Shown here piece after piece: positions 23,768 through 35,700 of a stretch of DNA of 64,000 bases (its first letter is position 1; each line of letters begins with the position of its first letter). A program made the translations under genes and the position numbers. The DNA is from Unio delphinus. Lineage: Eukaryota > Mollusca > Bivalvia > Unionida > Unionidae. The DNA lies in NCBI GenBank assembly GCA_029339505.1, contig JAQISU010001239.1, forward strand, positions 7,805,001 to 7,869,000. The letters are read 5' to 3'. Under the pieces are notes generated by a model. That model did no database searches, was not told the origin of the DNA, and saw nothing but the letters and a program-made list of their open reading frames with translations.

Positions 23768-24066
23768 CCCGCCAAATGATTGGTCAATGAACCCATGTGA
23801 CCTCATTGTGGGGCTACAATTTATTTCTTAAGGTTGTTATAAATTTCAGAATTAGTATGTTATTTAGGTGTTTTAGTAGCCCGTCAAATGATTGGTCAAT
23901 GAACCCATGTGACCTCATTGTGGAGCTACCATTTACTTCTTAAAGTTGTTATAAATTTCAGAACTAGTTTGTTATTTAGGTGTTTTAGTAGCCCGTCAAA
24001 TGATTGGTCAATGAACCCATGTGACCTCATAGTGGGTTTACATATTGCTTCTTAAGGTTATTATAC
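23768..24066 (-). repeat. 112-bp tandem repeat (2.7 copies) in LINE 3' region
   Basis: CAAATGATTGGTCAATGAAC and the following CCATGTGACCTCAT recur at 23773, 23885 and 23997, a period of exactly 112 bp. It lies directly downstream (minus sense) of the LINE ORF end at about 24107, so it is part of that element's 3' untranslated region. Confidence 0.9.
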
Positions 24067-24106
24067 ATGTTAGAATTTTAGAATAATTAGGTGTTAAGGC
24101 GATGTT

Positions 24107-25740
24107 TCTATATTTTGTCAATTAGCCCTGTTGTTTTAAGCAGTTCAATTATATTTTTGAATATTCCTTGAGGGTTGTTGTTAGTTAATTGGATTACTTC
24201 TGGGTATGTACTTGGTGTGGCTATGTTTAGTTGTTTGGATTTAAATTTGTCCCTTTTCCTTTTGTCTCTTTTTTACAGTTGTTCAAGATGTGGTGTAAAT
24301 CTTCTGGGGTGTTACAATTGTGGCAATTAATGTTAGGTGGGAAGGGTCCTATGTATTTTCCAAAGATGTTTGCCAGTTTGGTTTGTCCTATTCTATTTAT
24401 TTTAGATTGTTCATAACCTGTGCACCTGGGTGGTTTTATTACTCTACTTAACTTCCTTAATGATGTTGTGTAATATTCTCCCCCGTTTATTTATGTCCCA
24501 ATCGGTTTGCCATTTTTGATTAATCATTGTGTTAATTAAACTATATAGCTCAGTTTGGTTATGTTTAAGTGGCATGTAATTAGGTTCGTCGAGTTTGTTT
24601 ATAGCAAGTTGGTCTGCTAACTCATTACCTTTGATGTTAGTGTGGGATGGAATCCACATAAATTCTGCTATTAGTTTATTTGAATTTAGGGCTTTCAGTA
24701 TTAGGTTAATTTGTTTTAAGAAATTTTCTCTAGATTTTGTGGTGGGGTTTCTTTGGGATTGAGGTTAGGACGCTTAGCGACTCGCTAATAATCAAAGTAT
24801 TATTCGGTTTATTTTTCTCAATCCATTTTAATGATTCTAGGATGGCCCAAAACACAGCTGTATAAATGGAGCACTGGTCGGGTAGACGTCTACCCATTTG
24901 AATATTATGTTCTGGTATGACCATTATAACAGCTGTTTTGAAAGGATTTGTTATTCTTTAGCCATCCGTGTAATGTTTTGTAAACTTTTGATATTATTTA
25001 TTATTTCTAATGCTAATGTTTTTAAATAGTTTTGTTCGTTCTACTTGTTTCCATTATCTGATAGGGATATATTTGCATTTGTTCTTACATTGCTCCAAGG
25101 TACTTTGTCGAACGTTATGTTTTTTTTCTACTTGGAATATGTATATTGGAAGTTTAGTTTTTAATTCATGAACTAGTGTTCCCATAGAGGTGGTGCTTCT
25201 TTAGAGTTTTTCTAAAAGGGGTGTTGCATTTGTTGATAGCCAGGTACGTGGGGTGTGTTTTTTCATGTGTCGACAATCAGGCTGCATATTTTAAGATGAG
25301 TTCCTGCCTTCTAAGATGTAATGGCAGTTCCCTTGTTATAACCTGTAGCTAGGATGTCGAGGTTGATGGCAGTGCTCCGGTACCAATGAGTAAGGCTTCT
25401 CTGTATTTTATTTAGTTTGTTTAAGTGACGCTTGGGTGCCGTGGTATATACTTGGCACCTATATTCAAGTTTAGATCTTATTACTGCCTTATACAGTATT
25501 AAAATAGTTTCATAGTTGGCACCCAACTGAGTGCCTTTGTGGCTTCTTAATAGATTTAAGTCCTGGTTGCATCTTTTAACTAGTTCTCTATATGCTGCGC
25601 CATTGTTAGGTGTTCATCAAAGTACATACCCAGAAATTTAGCTACTTTTACGAATGTTATTTCTTTATTTTGTATTGTTAATTTGGGATATTGTTTGAAT
25701 TTCTTACTAGAATTGGTGTTCTTTGGGGTTTATTTACCAG
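24107..25740 (-). pseudogene. I-clade-like LINE ORF2 remnant: RT thumb, RNase H, CCHC tail
   Basis: Reading down the minus strand: KVAKFLGMYFDEHLT-like RT sequence (about 25650); a 71-codon frame with LYKAVIRSKLEYRCQVY (25526-25311); RNase H with RLPDQCSIYTAVFWAILES (24924-24730) and WIPSHTNIKGNELADQLA (24659-24600); then a C-terminal CX2CX6HHX4C-type motif (CHNCNTPEDLHHILNNC, about 24310); and a stop near 24107. A LINE-encoded RNase H points to the I group. The element is 5'-truncated at about 25740, where virus-like capsid sequence begins. Confidence 0.8.
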
Positions 25741-25756
25741 GATAGCCCCAAAAGCG

Positions 25757-26056
25757 ATGCCAATTGCAAAACAACTATCTATGAAAGCTATCGATGTTAT
25801 TCGCGACAAAGCTCCTAGCGCAATCGGTGATCTTGCCGGTAAAGCGTTTTCTGCGGTCAAGGATAGAATTTTACGGTTATTACGACAAAAACAGCAATTG
25901 AAATTACCATCTACTCAAGTTATGCCGGCAAATGAAAGTAAAATAATCAATCAGGCCGCAACCCAAAGATTAATGGATCTGGCTGATGCATCGTTAAAAG
26001 GAAAAGAAGATAACATAACCGCTAGTCTGATAGCAGGAAGTGGTCTTCGTAGATAA
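25757..26056 (+). CDS. Small capsid-associated protein of a Polinton/adinto-type element
   Basis: From the first in-frame ATG the protein has 99 residues. It begins MPIAKQLSMKAIDVIRDKAP, a basic, amphipathic-looking helical stretch, followed by a Lys/Arg/Gln-rich middle, and ends IAGSGLRR. Small basic proteins of this kind sit next to the capsid gene in adinto/Polinton-type elements, and the family assignment rests mainly on that context. The frame stays open upstream into LINE sequence to 25691, but that part is junction sequence. The stop overlaps the longest possible downstream frame. Confidence 0.5.
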   Translation: MPIAKQLSMKAIDVIRDKAPSAIGDLAGKAFSAVKDRILRLLRQKQQLKLPSTQVMPANESKIINQAATQRLMDLADASLKGKEDNITASLIAGSGLRR

Positions 26057-26087
26057 TTACAATTTAGGTCATAGTAATTACAATAAA

Positions 26088-26573
26088 ATGTTTAAGCGTG
26101 AAACTGATGCAGCGTTAGACATGGGTAAACCAGTTCGTAAAAATGATTCCCTGCGCGATTATCAATATTATTATTACGATGCGGTACAACCAAATCAGCG
26201 TAGAAGAATAGAATTACATGTACAAGATACAAGTCGGTATTTCTTACCAGCTGGAGCATTTATCGAAGTCGAAGGTCGACTTATAAAAGCAGACGATACA
26301 AATTATGAAGCTGCTACTAAAATTGCTTTTGTCAATAATGGCATTATGGCATTATTCAGTAGTGCTACATACAACATCGATGGAAATCATATCGAATCAT
26401 GTCTGCAGCATGTTGATGTTGATACGACGATACTTGGTCTAGCAAGATACTCTGATGATTATTCAAGATCAGCTGGCCCATTGATGATGTTTGCAAAGGA
26501 TATAACCGATTATGCAGATCATGCAGATTTAACTACTGGCAATGTAAGAGCCACTGGTGGAGCCACAGATTAA
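26088..26573 (+). CDS. Double-jelly-roll-type virus-like capsid protein, N-terminal part
   Basis: This is a 161-codon open frame from ATG; the frame is open from a GTG at 26040. The segments DAVQPNQRRRIELHVQDTS, FIEVEGRLIKADD, KIAFVNNGIMALFSSATYN and DTTILGLARYSDDYSRSAG follow the pattern of double-jelly-roll-like capsid proteins in invertebrate Polinton/adinto-type elements. Family members are usually well over 350 residues, so this is roughly the first third to half. It ends in a TAA after TGGATD, and no continuation was recognised. The open state of two adjoining ORFs contrasts with the decayed capsid at 20 kb. Confidence 0.65.
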   Translation: MFKRETDAALDMGKPVRKNDSLRDYQYYYYDAVQPNQRRRIELHVQDTSRYFLPAGAFIEVEGRLIKADDTNYEAATKIAFVNNGIMALFSSATYNIDGNHIESCLQHVDVDTTILGLARYSDDYSRSAGPLMMFAKDITDYADHADLTTGNVRATGGATD

Positions 26574-28170
26574 GCAGCAACCATATCAAAGTACAGGAAA
26601 CGTTTCGAGCCATGGGACATCCAGACTGGATGAGGAGGATGAAAAGAAGAAGATAATGATGACTTTCATCCAAATAGTACCATATTGGTAGGAAAAACGG
26701 AGTTATTAACAGAAGAAGAAACCAACCACCCTTCTAAGTGCCACTCCGTTTCCTCCAAAAAATATTTACTCTTTACGTTTTCGTTTTATGTTTGTTTGTG
26801 TTTGTGAGTGTGAATGTGAATGTGTCTGTTTTGTTTGTTCTTATCCAAACCATTTGTCCCTATAAAATTCGTTTCACCTACCTACAGTAGTGCGCATTCA
26901 GGTCAACTCAAACACTGTTACAAATTTATTGCCTGTTGCCAAGTTTGCCCCAGTGCTTCCACCACTGTGACGTCACACATGTTAATTTCTCGTATGAGCC
27001 TCAAGTGTAATTCGCATGTTAACTTTCCCTCTGACCTCCAAGTTCCATTACCATGTCAAATAAGCATTGACCCTATATTCTTTTTTAACTTTTTGTATGG
27101 AAGTCTCATAGACGCCCAGTCGTCTTCATATACTACTCATGACTGACCAAATTGTGAGGAACAAGTATAAAATATCTCTTTTACGATGTCTATATGTTCA
27201 TGAATACGGTCCAACAATTACGTGAGAAATTCTGATACATGCAGCTCAGCTTTTAAATTTCGATCTGGTGCTCAGTTCAGATTAAAAAAATACTTCAATT
27301 AGTCTACCCATGCACACAATTGTGCTATTCATATGAAATGTTAGATTCAAAATGATGCATTTAGAAATCGTGTTCACACCTTGTCCAGTTAACAATACAC
27401 GTTAGCTTGCGCATATTTCAAGCATGGATTATAGCGATCAGTCAACATAACATATATGAAGTTGTTGTCTTTACTTTGACAGGTATGAATCTGTTAAATG
27501 AAATTTTATTTTATGCTGACATCATGAAATTATGAATATATGATATTTGTTTATATATGTAAACACGAATCTGTCAAAGTGTAATATGCACAAAACATTC
27601 GAATATATCAAAATTAAGAAATACACTGTTTATCAACAGATATGAATATATACAAATGCATAGATATGCAAATATGTCCGTCCAATATTGCCTTTAGAGT
27701 CTTAAGATATGTTCATGTACCTGATGTGGTTGTGGGTAAGCGTACAGCTGGCAGCATAGTTAGGGCTGAATTTATTAGTAGCAGATCATACCATTTGCTG
27801 CTTCTGATGTCGTTTTTAGAGCCTTTCACCCATACCACCCACTCACCTCTATGTTTCAAAGACCAGAAAATGCATAGTTTATTACTGATTTGATTCTTAT
27901 TCTGTGAGTCATTTTTTCTATGATCAATATTTGTGCTTCTTTAATTGCATTGTCCCTTTGGTAGACATGTATTGGTACTTTCACTCTAATGACACGAATT
28001 TTAGTTTACTGATTAAATGTTTTAGATTTAAATTGATTTATGAAACAATATTGTTTAACTTATACCTTTATGCAGCACTTTTATAACTCGTGAGGTGCGG
28101 GAATGTTTTTGTTTTCTTATCACTCGATAAATCGCCGCATCACAATATGTATACAGTGTTAACTTTTTGT
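26574..28170. other. Unassigned, no gene recognised
   Basis: The first 180 bp may be decayed downstream sequence of the capsid ORF (acidic stretch near 26630). The rest has only chance frames, including a 108-codon one at 26820-27146 without domain resemblance. Confidence 0.4.
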
Positions 28171-28201
28171 ACTACTACTACTACTACTACTACTACGACT
28201 A

Positions 28202-28277
<76 letters not shown>
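28171..28277. repeat. (ACT)n followed by (CT)n compound microsatellite
   Basis: Ten or eleven ACT units (one ACG variant) run straight into about 36 CT units. Confidence 0.95.
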
Positions 28278-28280
<3 letters not shown>

Positions 28281-28998
28281 AAAATTATCATTACAATATT
28301 TACCATCACCGTTTAAATAGTACAATAAAAGGCAAATATAGCATGATTCAACTAATTTCCTTTAATATATGGTCTATTCGCTGTGGGAAATAATTGATGA
28401 GAAACTTTACTGTGTCCTGCATCGAATTCAATTCAACCTTCGGAAATAGGATGGTATCCGAATCTAAGAAATTTGTGCTGATTGTTTACACGTATTTATT
28501 TCACTCTAGTTTTGTTATCACCGATTGTAAAGGCTACAAATTAAAACTTGGTCGTATTCTAGACTAGATGAGAGAACACATAATGGAATTGATTTATAAC
28601 CGCTACTAGGTATTTTACCCGAAGTCTTAAGTAACTCAAGGAACAATGTCTTGATTACCTACACCTACATGTACTTCCCAATCCATTATTTTAATAACAT
28701 AGCGTACATAATAAAATTATACCAGATAACTTATTTGGCCTAGATTCGAGAGTACTTCATGGAATCGATTGACACCCGTTAGTAAGAATTTTAGTCGACA
28801 TTCTGATTACCTCAAGGGATAATATATCGAATGCATACTCCTAGTACATGACCCTTACTTTAAAATAGTGCACTGGCAAAAATTAAAACCTATATCTTAA
28901 TATGGCCTAGATTCGAGATGACTTCATGGAATCGATTGATACCCATTACTAAGAATTCTCGTTGATATTCTTTTAATGTATTGATTGATTACGCCTAG

Positions 28999-29348
28999 AC
29001 CCTATCCTTGTTTGTTTGTTTATTTGATTAGGATGTTTAACGTAGCTTTAACAATTTTTCAGTCATATCGCTACGATGTCTGCATTGAGGCAGTTTATAG
29101 CGATGTCTAGCACTGGGACATCATGACGCCGACATGTAGGATGATGTCCCATCTAGTCACATTATCCTGACACCAGGTCGACCAGTCCTAACTCTAACCT
29201 CTTATAGCTGAGCGCCAAACGAGACAGCTGCTAGTACCATGTTTGTAAGCCTGTGGTATGACTCGGCCGAGAATCGAACCTACGAACTCCCGATTACGCG
29301 GCGGACGCTCTAACAAATAGGCCACTGGAGCGGTTTACCCTCTCCTTG
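28999..29348 (-). mobile_element. tRNA-derived SINE, copy 3, with target-site duplication
   Basis: The element body is 29011-29336, reading on the minus strand from ACCGCTCCAGTGGCC (head) to a TTTGTTTG-complement tail. The flanks ACCCTATCCTTG (28999-29010) and ACCCTCTCCTTG (29337-29348) are a 12-bp target-site duplication with one mismatch. It interrupts a satellite monomer, which reads continuously once the SINE is skipped. Confidence 0.9.
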
Positions 29349-29639
29349 CTTGAAGAGAGTGCGCAGGCTAAAATTAAAATCTATTTCTTATTATGGCCTA
29401 GATTCCAGACCACTTCATGGAATCCATTGATAACCGTTGCTAGGAAAGTGTAGACGAAATTCTTAATAACTAACGGAACAATGTATTGATTGTTTACACC
29501 TAGTTCTCACCCATTGTCTGTTACTGATACACTTCCATTATTAGTACCGAAATTATAAATAACTCAAATAACAATGTATTGATTGCCTACGCCTAGTTCC
29601 CGACCCTTGCTTTTAATTTAGACACTTGCATTATATTTT

Positions 29640-30010
29640 TTATCTGTTTCAATTTTGGTTTTGCAATCTTTATTCATACTTTTCATTTTCAATTTCAAAA
29701 TTCAAATGTAACATTTTATTAAAGTTAAACAGGATGTGGCAAAATAGGAACTTATACATCGTAAAAGGAAGGTTTCTGCTGGCTAAAAGCTTAATGTTAT
29801 GTTTATCACATCTAAACCGACAAAGTTTATGTTGTTTCTTTATGTATCAAGATCATCTGGTCTGGCACACAGAAAAAGAGTTGGGAAAACAACATTAAAG
29901 GGTGGACACGCATGGTGTTTGGAAATTCCCAAAAGGGCGGTAGAAAACATAGAAAGATGGAGAGAACTGGTTGTGAAATCATCTGAGGTCTTTTCAGTGT
30001 AGGAAATTAA
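29640..30010 (+). repeat. Exon-like block of the satellite, copy A
   Basis: A T-rich tract is followed by TTAAACAGGATGTGGCAAAA, then a block ending GTGAAATCATCTGAGGTC. One frame ends in CLEIPKRAVENIERWRELV and a stop. The block recurs at about 31850-32215 (nearly identical), 33500-34060 (diverged) and 35520-35800 (more diverged). The pyrimidine tract plus CAG resembles a 3' splice site, but substitutions between copies do not look coding-constrained. Function unknown. Confidence 0.5.
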
Positions 30011-31849
30011 ACATGAGAACCTTTATTGTGTTCTGCCCCGAATTCGAGACTACGTTTGGAAATTGGATGGTTACTGAATCTGTTAATTTATTTTAAAATT
30101 GAGGAGAAATGTTCTCTGATTGTTTGATTGTTTACACGTACCTGTGTCACTCTAGTCTTCTTTTCTCCGACTGCAAAGGCTACAAGTAAACCATTTACCG
30201 TATTCTAGCTTAGTTACGAGGCCGCTTCATGGAACTGGTTTATAACCGCTACTAGGAATTTTAACTGAAGTTTTGGGTAACTCAATGAATAATGTCTTGA
30301 TTGCTTACACCTACATGTACTTCCCAATCCATGTTTTTAATAACATTGCGCATATACTAAACTTAAAACCGAGTGTTCCGACCTGGAACCAACGCGTGAC
30401 AAATACTATAATGTACATGACATGAAAGAACTTTTTGATACTATAAAAATCACTAGTATTTTAGATTTCCTGAAGGAAGTAAATCTTTATTTTAAACTAT
30501 AACTTGTATGACATCACGTTAAAGCATTTTTATCTAATGCAAATACCGTCTCTTATTTACAACATCTAATCATCAACATACAACATTTACTTCTCCCGTT
30601 GATTGAGAAGCTACATATTTTCCTGTTACCAACATCTTACCATTTTATATTTAACAATTATGGTTTTGTTATATCGCTGGTCGATATTAATCCTTTCTTA
30701 TTTTTAAACATATAACCTATTGTATGGCGCTAAATAGCCTAAAAGTGCTGGTGTGCCGTTAAAATTCAAGTAATCAATTAATCAATCTAAACTTAAGACC
30801 GTATTTGGCCTGGATTCTAGAGCAATTCGAGGAATTAATTGATACTCGCTACTAAGAATTCAGTCGAAATTCTGAGTAAGTCAGAGGATAATGTGATGAT
30901 TGTTTACACCGACATGTAGTTCCGAGCCCTTGATTACAACAATAGAGCGCACATTCTATTATTAAAACCTATAGCTTGTTATGGCTTGGATCCAAGACTA
31001 CAAAATAGAATTGATTTATAAACGCTACTAGGAATTTTAGCTAAACTTCTGGACATTTAGGGATAACGTATTGATTACGTACACCCATGGCAGTCATTTC
31101 AAGTTGTTTCAGGGGAGGTTGCAAAACCTGAAAGGCTTTTCAGTTTTCGTATATTGGTTACATCAGTTTTACAGCACATGCAAATTCACACACTTCCATT
31201 GCTTTTTCAGTTTTCATTTGGGGAGAAAAATGAACTGATGACGACCCTGCTTAAACCTACTTCACAACCCTTGTATTTAATAACATAGCGCACATGTAAA
31301 ATTAAAACCTATATATTTATCCAGCCCTGTATTGGAGAGCACTTCATCGAATAGATTGATACCTATTACTAAGAATTTTAGTCGAAATTCTGAGTAACTG
31401 AAGGAATAATCTATTGATTGCTTACGCGTAATGCCTGACCCGTGCTTTAGGACAGTGCACAGGCTAAAATTAAAATCTATTTCATATTATGGCCTGGTTT
31501 CCAGACCACTTCCTGGAATCATTTGATAACCGTTGCTAGGAAAGTGTAGACGAAATTCTTAATAACTAACGGAACAATGTATTGATTGTTTACACCTAGT
31601 TCTCACCCATTGTCTGTTACTGATACACTTCCATTATTAGTACCGAAATTATAAATAACTCAAATAACAATATATTGATTGCCTACGCCTAGTTCCCGAC
31701 CCTTGCTTTTAATTTAGACACTTGCATTTTATTTTTTTTCAGTTTTCATTTTCATTTTCGATTTTTATTTTACGATTTCACTACTCATTTTCAATTTGTT
31801 TTTCTAGCATTTAGTAATTTATGTTCTTTTATTTTTATGTTCGAATTTC

Positions 31850-32215
31850 AGTTTCAATTTTGGTTTTGCAATCTTTATTCATACTTTTCATTTTCAATTT
31901 CAAAATTCAAATATAACATTTTATTAAAGTTAAACAGGATGGGGCAAAATAGGAACTTATACATCGTAAAAGGAAGGTTTCTGCTGGCTAAAAGCTTAAT
32001 GTTATGTTTATCACATCTAAACCGACAAAGTTTATGTTGTTTCTTTATGTATCAAGATCATCTGGTCTGGCACACAGAAAAAAAGGTTGGAAAACAACAT
32101 TAAAGGGTGGACACGCATGGTGTTTGGAGACTCCCAAAAGGGCGGTAGAAAACATAGAAAGATGGAGAGAACTAGTTGTGAAATCATCTGAGGTCTATTC
32201 AGTGTAGGAAATTAA
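31850..32215 (+). repeat. Exon-like block of the satellite, copy B
   Basis: Nearly identical to copy A at 29640-30010; the terminal frame reads CLETPKRAVENIERWRELV, one residue different in that stretch. A 108-bp T-rich segment precedes it that copy A lacks, which explains the change in offset from 2097 to 2205 bp. Confidence 0.55.
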
Positions 32216-35200
32216 ACATGAGAACCTTTATTGTGTTCTGCCCCGAATTCGACACTAAGTTTGGAAATTGGATGGTTACTGAATCTGTTAATTTATTTTA
32301 AATTGAGGAAAAATGTTCTCTGATTGTTTGATTGTTTACACGTACCTGTGTCACTCTAGTCTTCTTTTCTCCGACTGCAAAGGCTACAAGTAAACCATTT
32401 ACCGTATTCTAGCTTAGTTACGAGGCCGCTTCATGGAACTGGTTTATAACCGCTACTAGGAATTTTAACTGAAGTTTTGGGTAACTCAATGAATAATGTC
32501 TTGATTGCTTACACCTACATGTACTTCCCAATCCATGTTTTTAATAACATTGCGCATATACTAAACTTAAAACCGTATTTGGCCTGGATTCGAGAGCAAT
32601 TCGCGGAATTAATTGATACTCGCTACTAAGAATTCAGTCGAAATTCTGAGTAACTCAAAGGATAATATGATGATTGCTTACACCGACATGTACTACCGAG
32701 CCCTTTATTACAACAATAGAGCGCACATTCTAATATTAAAACCTATAGCTTGTTATGGCTTGGATTCTAGACTACTAAATAGAATCGATTTATGAACGCT
32801 ACTAATAATTTTAGCTAACATTCTGGACATTTAGGGATAACGTATTGAATACGTACACCCAGGGCAGTCATTTCAAGTTGTTTCAGGGGAGGTTGCAAAA
32901 CCTGAAAGGCTTTTCAGTTTTCGTATATAGGTTACATCAGTTTTACAGCACATGCAAATTCAGACACTGACATTGCTTTTTCAGTTTTCATGCTTAAACC
33001 TAGTTCACAACCCTTGTATTTAATAACATAGCGCACATGCTAAAATTAAAACCTATACATGTATCCAGCCCTGTATTGAAGAGCACTTCATCGAATAGAT
33101 AAATACCTGTTACTAAGAATTTTAGTCGAAATTCTGAGTAACTGAAGGAATAATCTATTGATTGCTTACGCGTAATGCCTGACCCGTGCTTTAAGACAGT
33201 GCACAGGCTAAAATTAAAACCTATTTCTTATTATGGCCTAGTTTCCAGACCACTTCATGGAATCCATTGATAACTGTTGCTAGGAAAGTGTAAACGAAAT
33301 TCTGAATAACTAACGGAACAATGTATTGATTGTTTACACCTAGTTCTCGCCCATTGTCTGTTACTGATACACTTCCATTGTTTCTTCAGTTTTCATTTTC
33401 AATTTTGGCCCTTTCATTTATTTATTTTTGTTTTTCTTTTTCTCTTCTCAATTTTCAATTTATTTTTCAGCAATGTTGTACTTTTCAAACATTGATGTTC
33501 AACTTTTAGTTTCAATTTTGGTTTGCAATTTGTATTCACATTTTTTTAAAAAAAATCAAGCTCAAAGATAGGCTTTTATTGAAGTTAAACAGGATGGGGT
33601 TAAAAGGAAATTATATATCGTAATAGGAAGATTTACACATAATAAAAGCTTAATTTTATGTTTATCACATCTAAATCGACAAAGTTTATGCTGTTTCTTT
33701 CATTCACAGAGATATATGCGTGCTCTGCAAAAAACTGTACAGGTCTATGTCTAACACAAATACTAATGCCTAAAACACTTATCACCCTTGAGTGATTGTA
33801 CAAAATAACTTTTATCTAAGATAGACTTGACCAATTTATGAAAGAAACGCATACGTGTATAATAAATATGGATTTATATCTGATATTTTTGAGACGGTTG
33901 TGTCTCAAGATCAACTAAACTGACAGACACGAAAAATGTGGGAAGACGATTAAAATGTGGAGAGCCATGGAGTTTAGAGATTCCCAAAGGAAAGTAGAGA
34001 ACGGAGAAGATGGAGAGAATTAGCTGTGAAGTCATCTGGGGTCTATTCGGTGTGGGAAATTAAGGATGATAACCTTGATCTTGGTCTACGTCGAGCTCAA
34101 GACTACTGATGGAAATTTAATTGTATCACTCTCTAGGAATTTTGGACAGAATTTCTTTAAACACTTACGGAAAAATTACTGGAAATTAAAGCCTACTTGT
34201 GGCGTCATTCTAATTTTGCTATTACCCACTATAAAGGCTTCAATTAAAACATATCCTACTCTAGCCTAGTTTCTAGGCCACTAAATGGAATCGATTTGCA
34301 CCCGCCATTGGGAATATTAACCGATTTTATGAGTAGTTCAAAACGATAACGCACTGACTGCATACATATACATGTAGTTCTCTATCCAGGTTTTAAAATT
34401 CAAAATTAAAACCTTTATCTTATTATGGCATAGATTCTAGACTACATCATTCTATTGATTGATACCCGTTAATAAGAATTTTCGCCGAAATTCTGAGTAA
34501 CTCAAGGAAAAATCTATTGATTGCTTACGCGTAGTGCCTGACCCTTGCTTTAAGATAGTGCACATACTAATATTAAAACCTATTTCTTATTATGGTCTAG
34601 TTTCCAGACCACTTCATGGAATCCATTGATAACCGTTGCTAGGAAAGTTTAGACGAATTTCTGAATGACTAAAGGAACAATGTATTGAGTGTTTACACCT
34701 AGTTCTCGACCCTTGCCTATTATTGATACACATCCATGTCTTTAAAACCTTACGAAAAATGTGCTGATTGTTTACACGTATTTATTTCACTATAGTTTTG
34801 ATATCACCGATTGTAAAGGCTACAAATTAAAACTTGGTCGTATTCTAGACTAGATGAGAGAACACATAATGGAATTGATTTATAACCGCTACTAGGTATT
34901 TTACCCGAAGTCTTAAGTAACTCAAGGAACAATGTCTTGATTACCTACACCTACATGTACTTACCAATCCATTATTTTAATAACATAGCGTACATAATAA
35001 AATTATACCAGATAACTTATTTGGCCTAGATTCGAGTGTACTTCATGGAATCGATTGACACCCGTTAGTAAGAATTTTAGTCGACATTCTGATTACCTCA
35101 AGGGATAATATATTGAATGCATACTCCTAGTACATGACCCTTACTTTAAAATAGTGCACTGGCTAAAATTAAAAGATATATGGCCTAGATTCGGGAGGAC

Positions 35201-35700
35201 TTCATGGAATCGATTGACACCCGTTACTAAGAATTTTAGTCGACATTCTGATTAACTCAAGGGATAATCTATTGATTGCTTACGCGTAATGCCTTACCCT
35301 TGCTTTAAGATAGTGCACAGGCTAAAATTAAAACCTATTTCTTAATATGGTCTAGTTTCCAGACCACTTCATGGAATCCATAACCATGGAATTGATAACC
35401 GTTGCTAGGAAAGTTTAGACGAATTTCTGAATGAGTAAAGGAACAATGTATTGAGTGTTTACACCTAGCTCTCGACCCTTGCCTGTTATTGATACACATC
35501 CATTGCCTTTTTCAGTTTTCATGTTCGAATTTCTTTCTTTAATCTTATTATTTTGTTTTTCGAGTTCAATTTGTACTTCATTTTTTTCAAAATATTTTTA
35601 TTGTTTATCTATGATGTTAAAATTGTATTTAAATTCGTTTTACAGTTTTTCTTCTATTTTGTATTTTCAAATATAGCATTTTATTGATTTTTGACAGGAT

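Larger units (their letters stand above)
28430..35700. repeat. Complex satellite with about 165-bp monomers and higher-order units
   Basis: Monomers share anchors such as AAATTAAAACCTAT, TGGCCTAGATTC, CTTCATGGAATC, ACTAAGAATTTTAGTCGA and TTGATTGCTTAC. The spacing of AAATTAAAACCTAT anchors is about 164-168 bp (33044/33212, 34405/34572, 31301/31468). On top of this lie long repeats: 29360-30360 matches 31465-32570 at an offset of 2097 then 2205 bp, 31100-31500 matches 32877-33230 at about 1.77 kb, and 28470-28860 matches 34760-35160 at about 6286 bp. No ORF of coding character spans it. Confidence 0.9.

Noticed and set aside
26820..27146. 108-codon plus-strand frame after the capsid ORFs
   Set aside because: Starts at a non-ATG codon and has no domain resemblance or link to the capsid module.
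28140..28325. Arg-Glu/Ser-Leu repeat frames over CT/GA microsatellites
   Set aside because: Artefacts of simple repeats.
29626..29898. 90-codon frame, and its twin at 31837-32103, as conserved genes
   Set aside because: The conservation is due to a recent higher-order duplication of the satellite; differences between copies are not codon-biased and the diverged third copy is not open.
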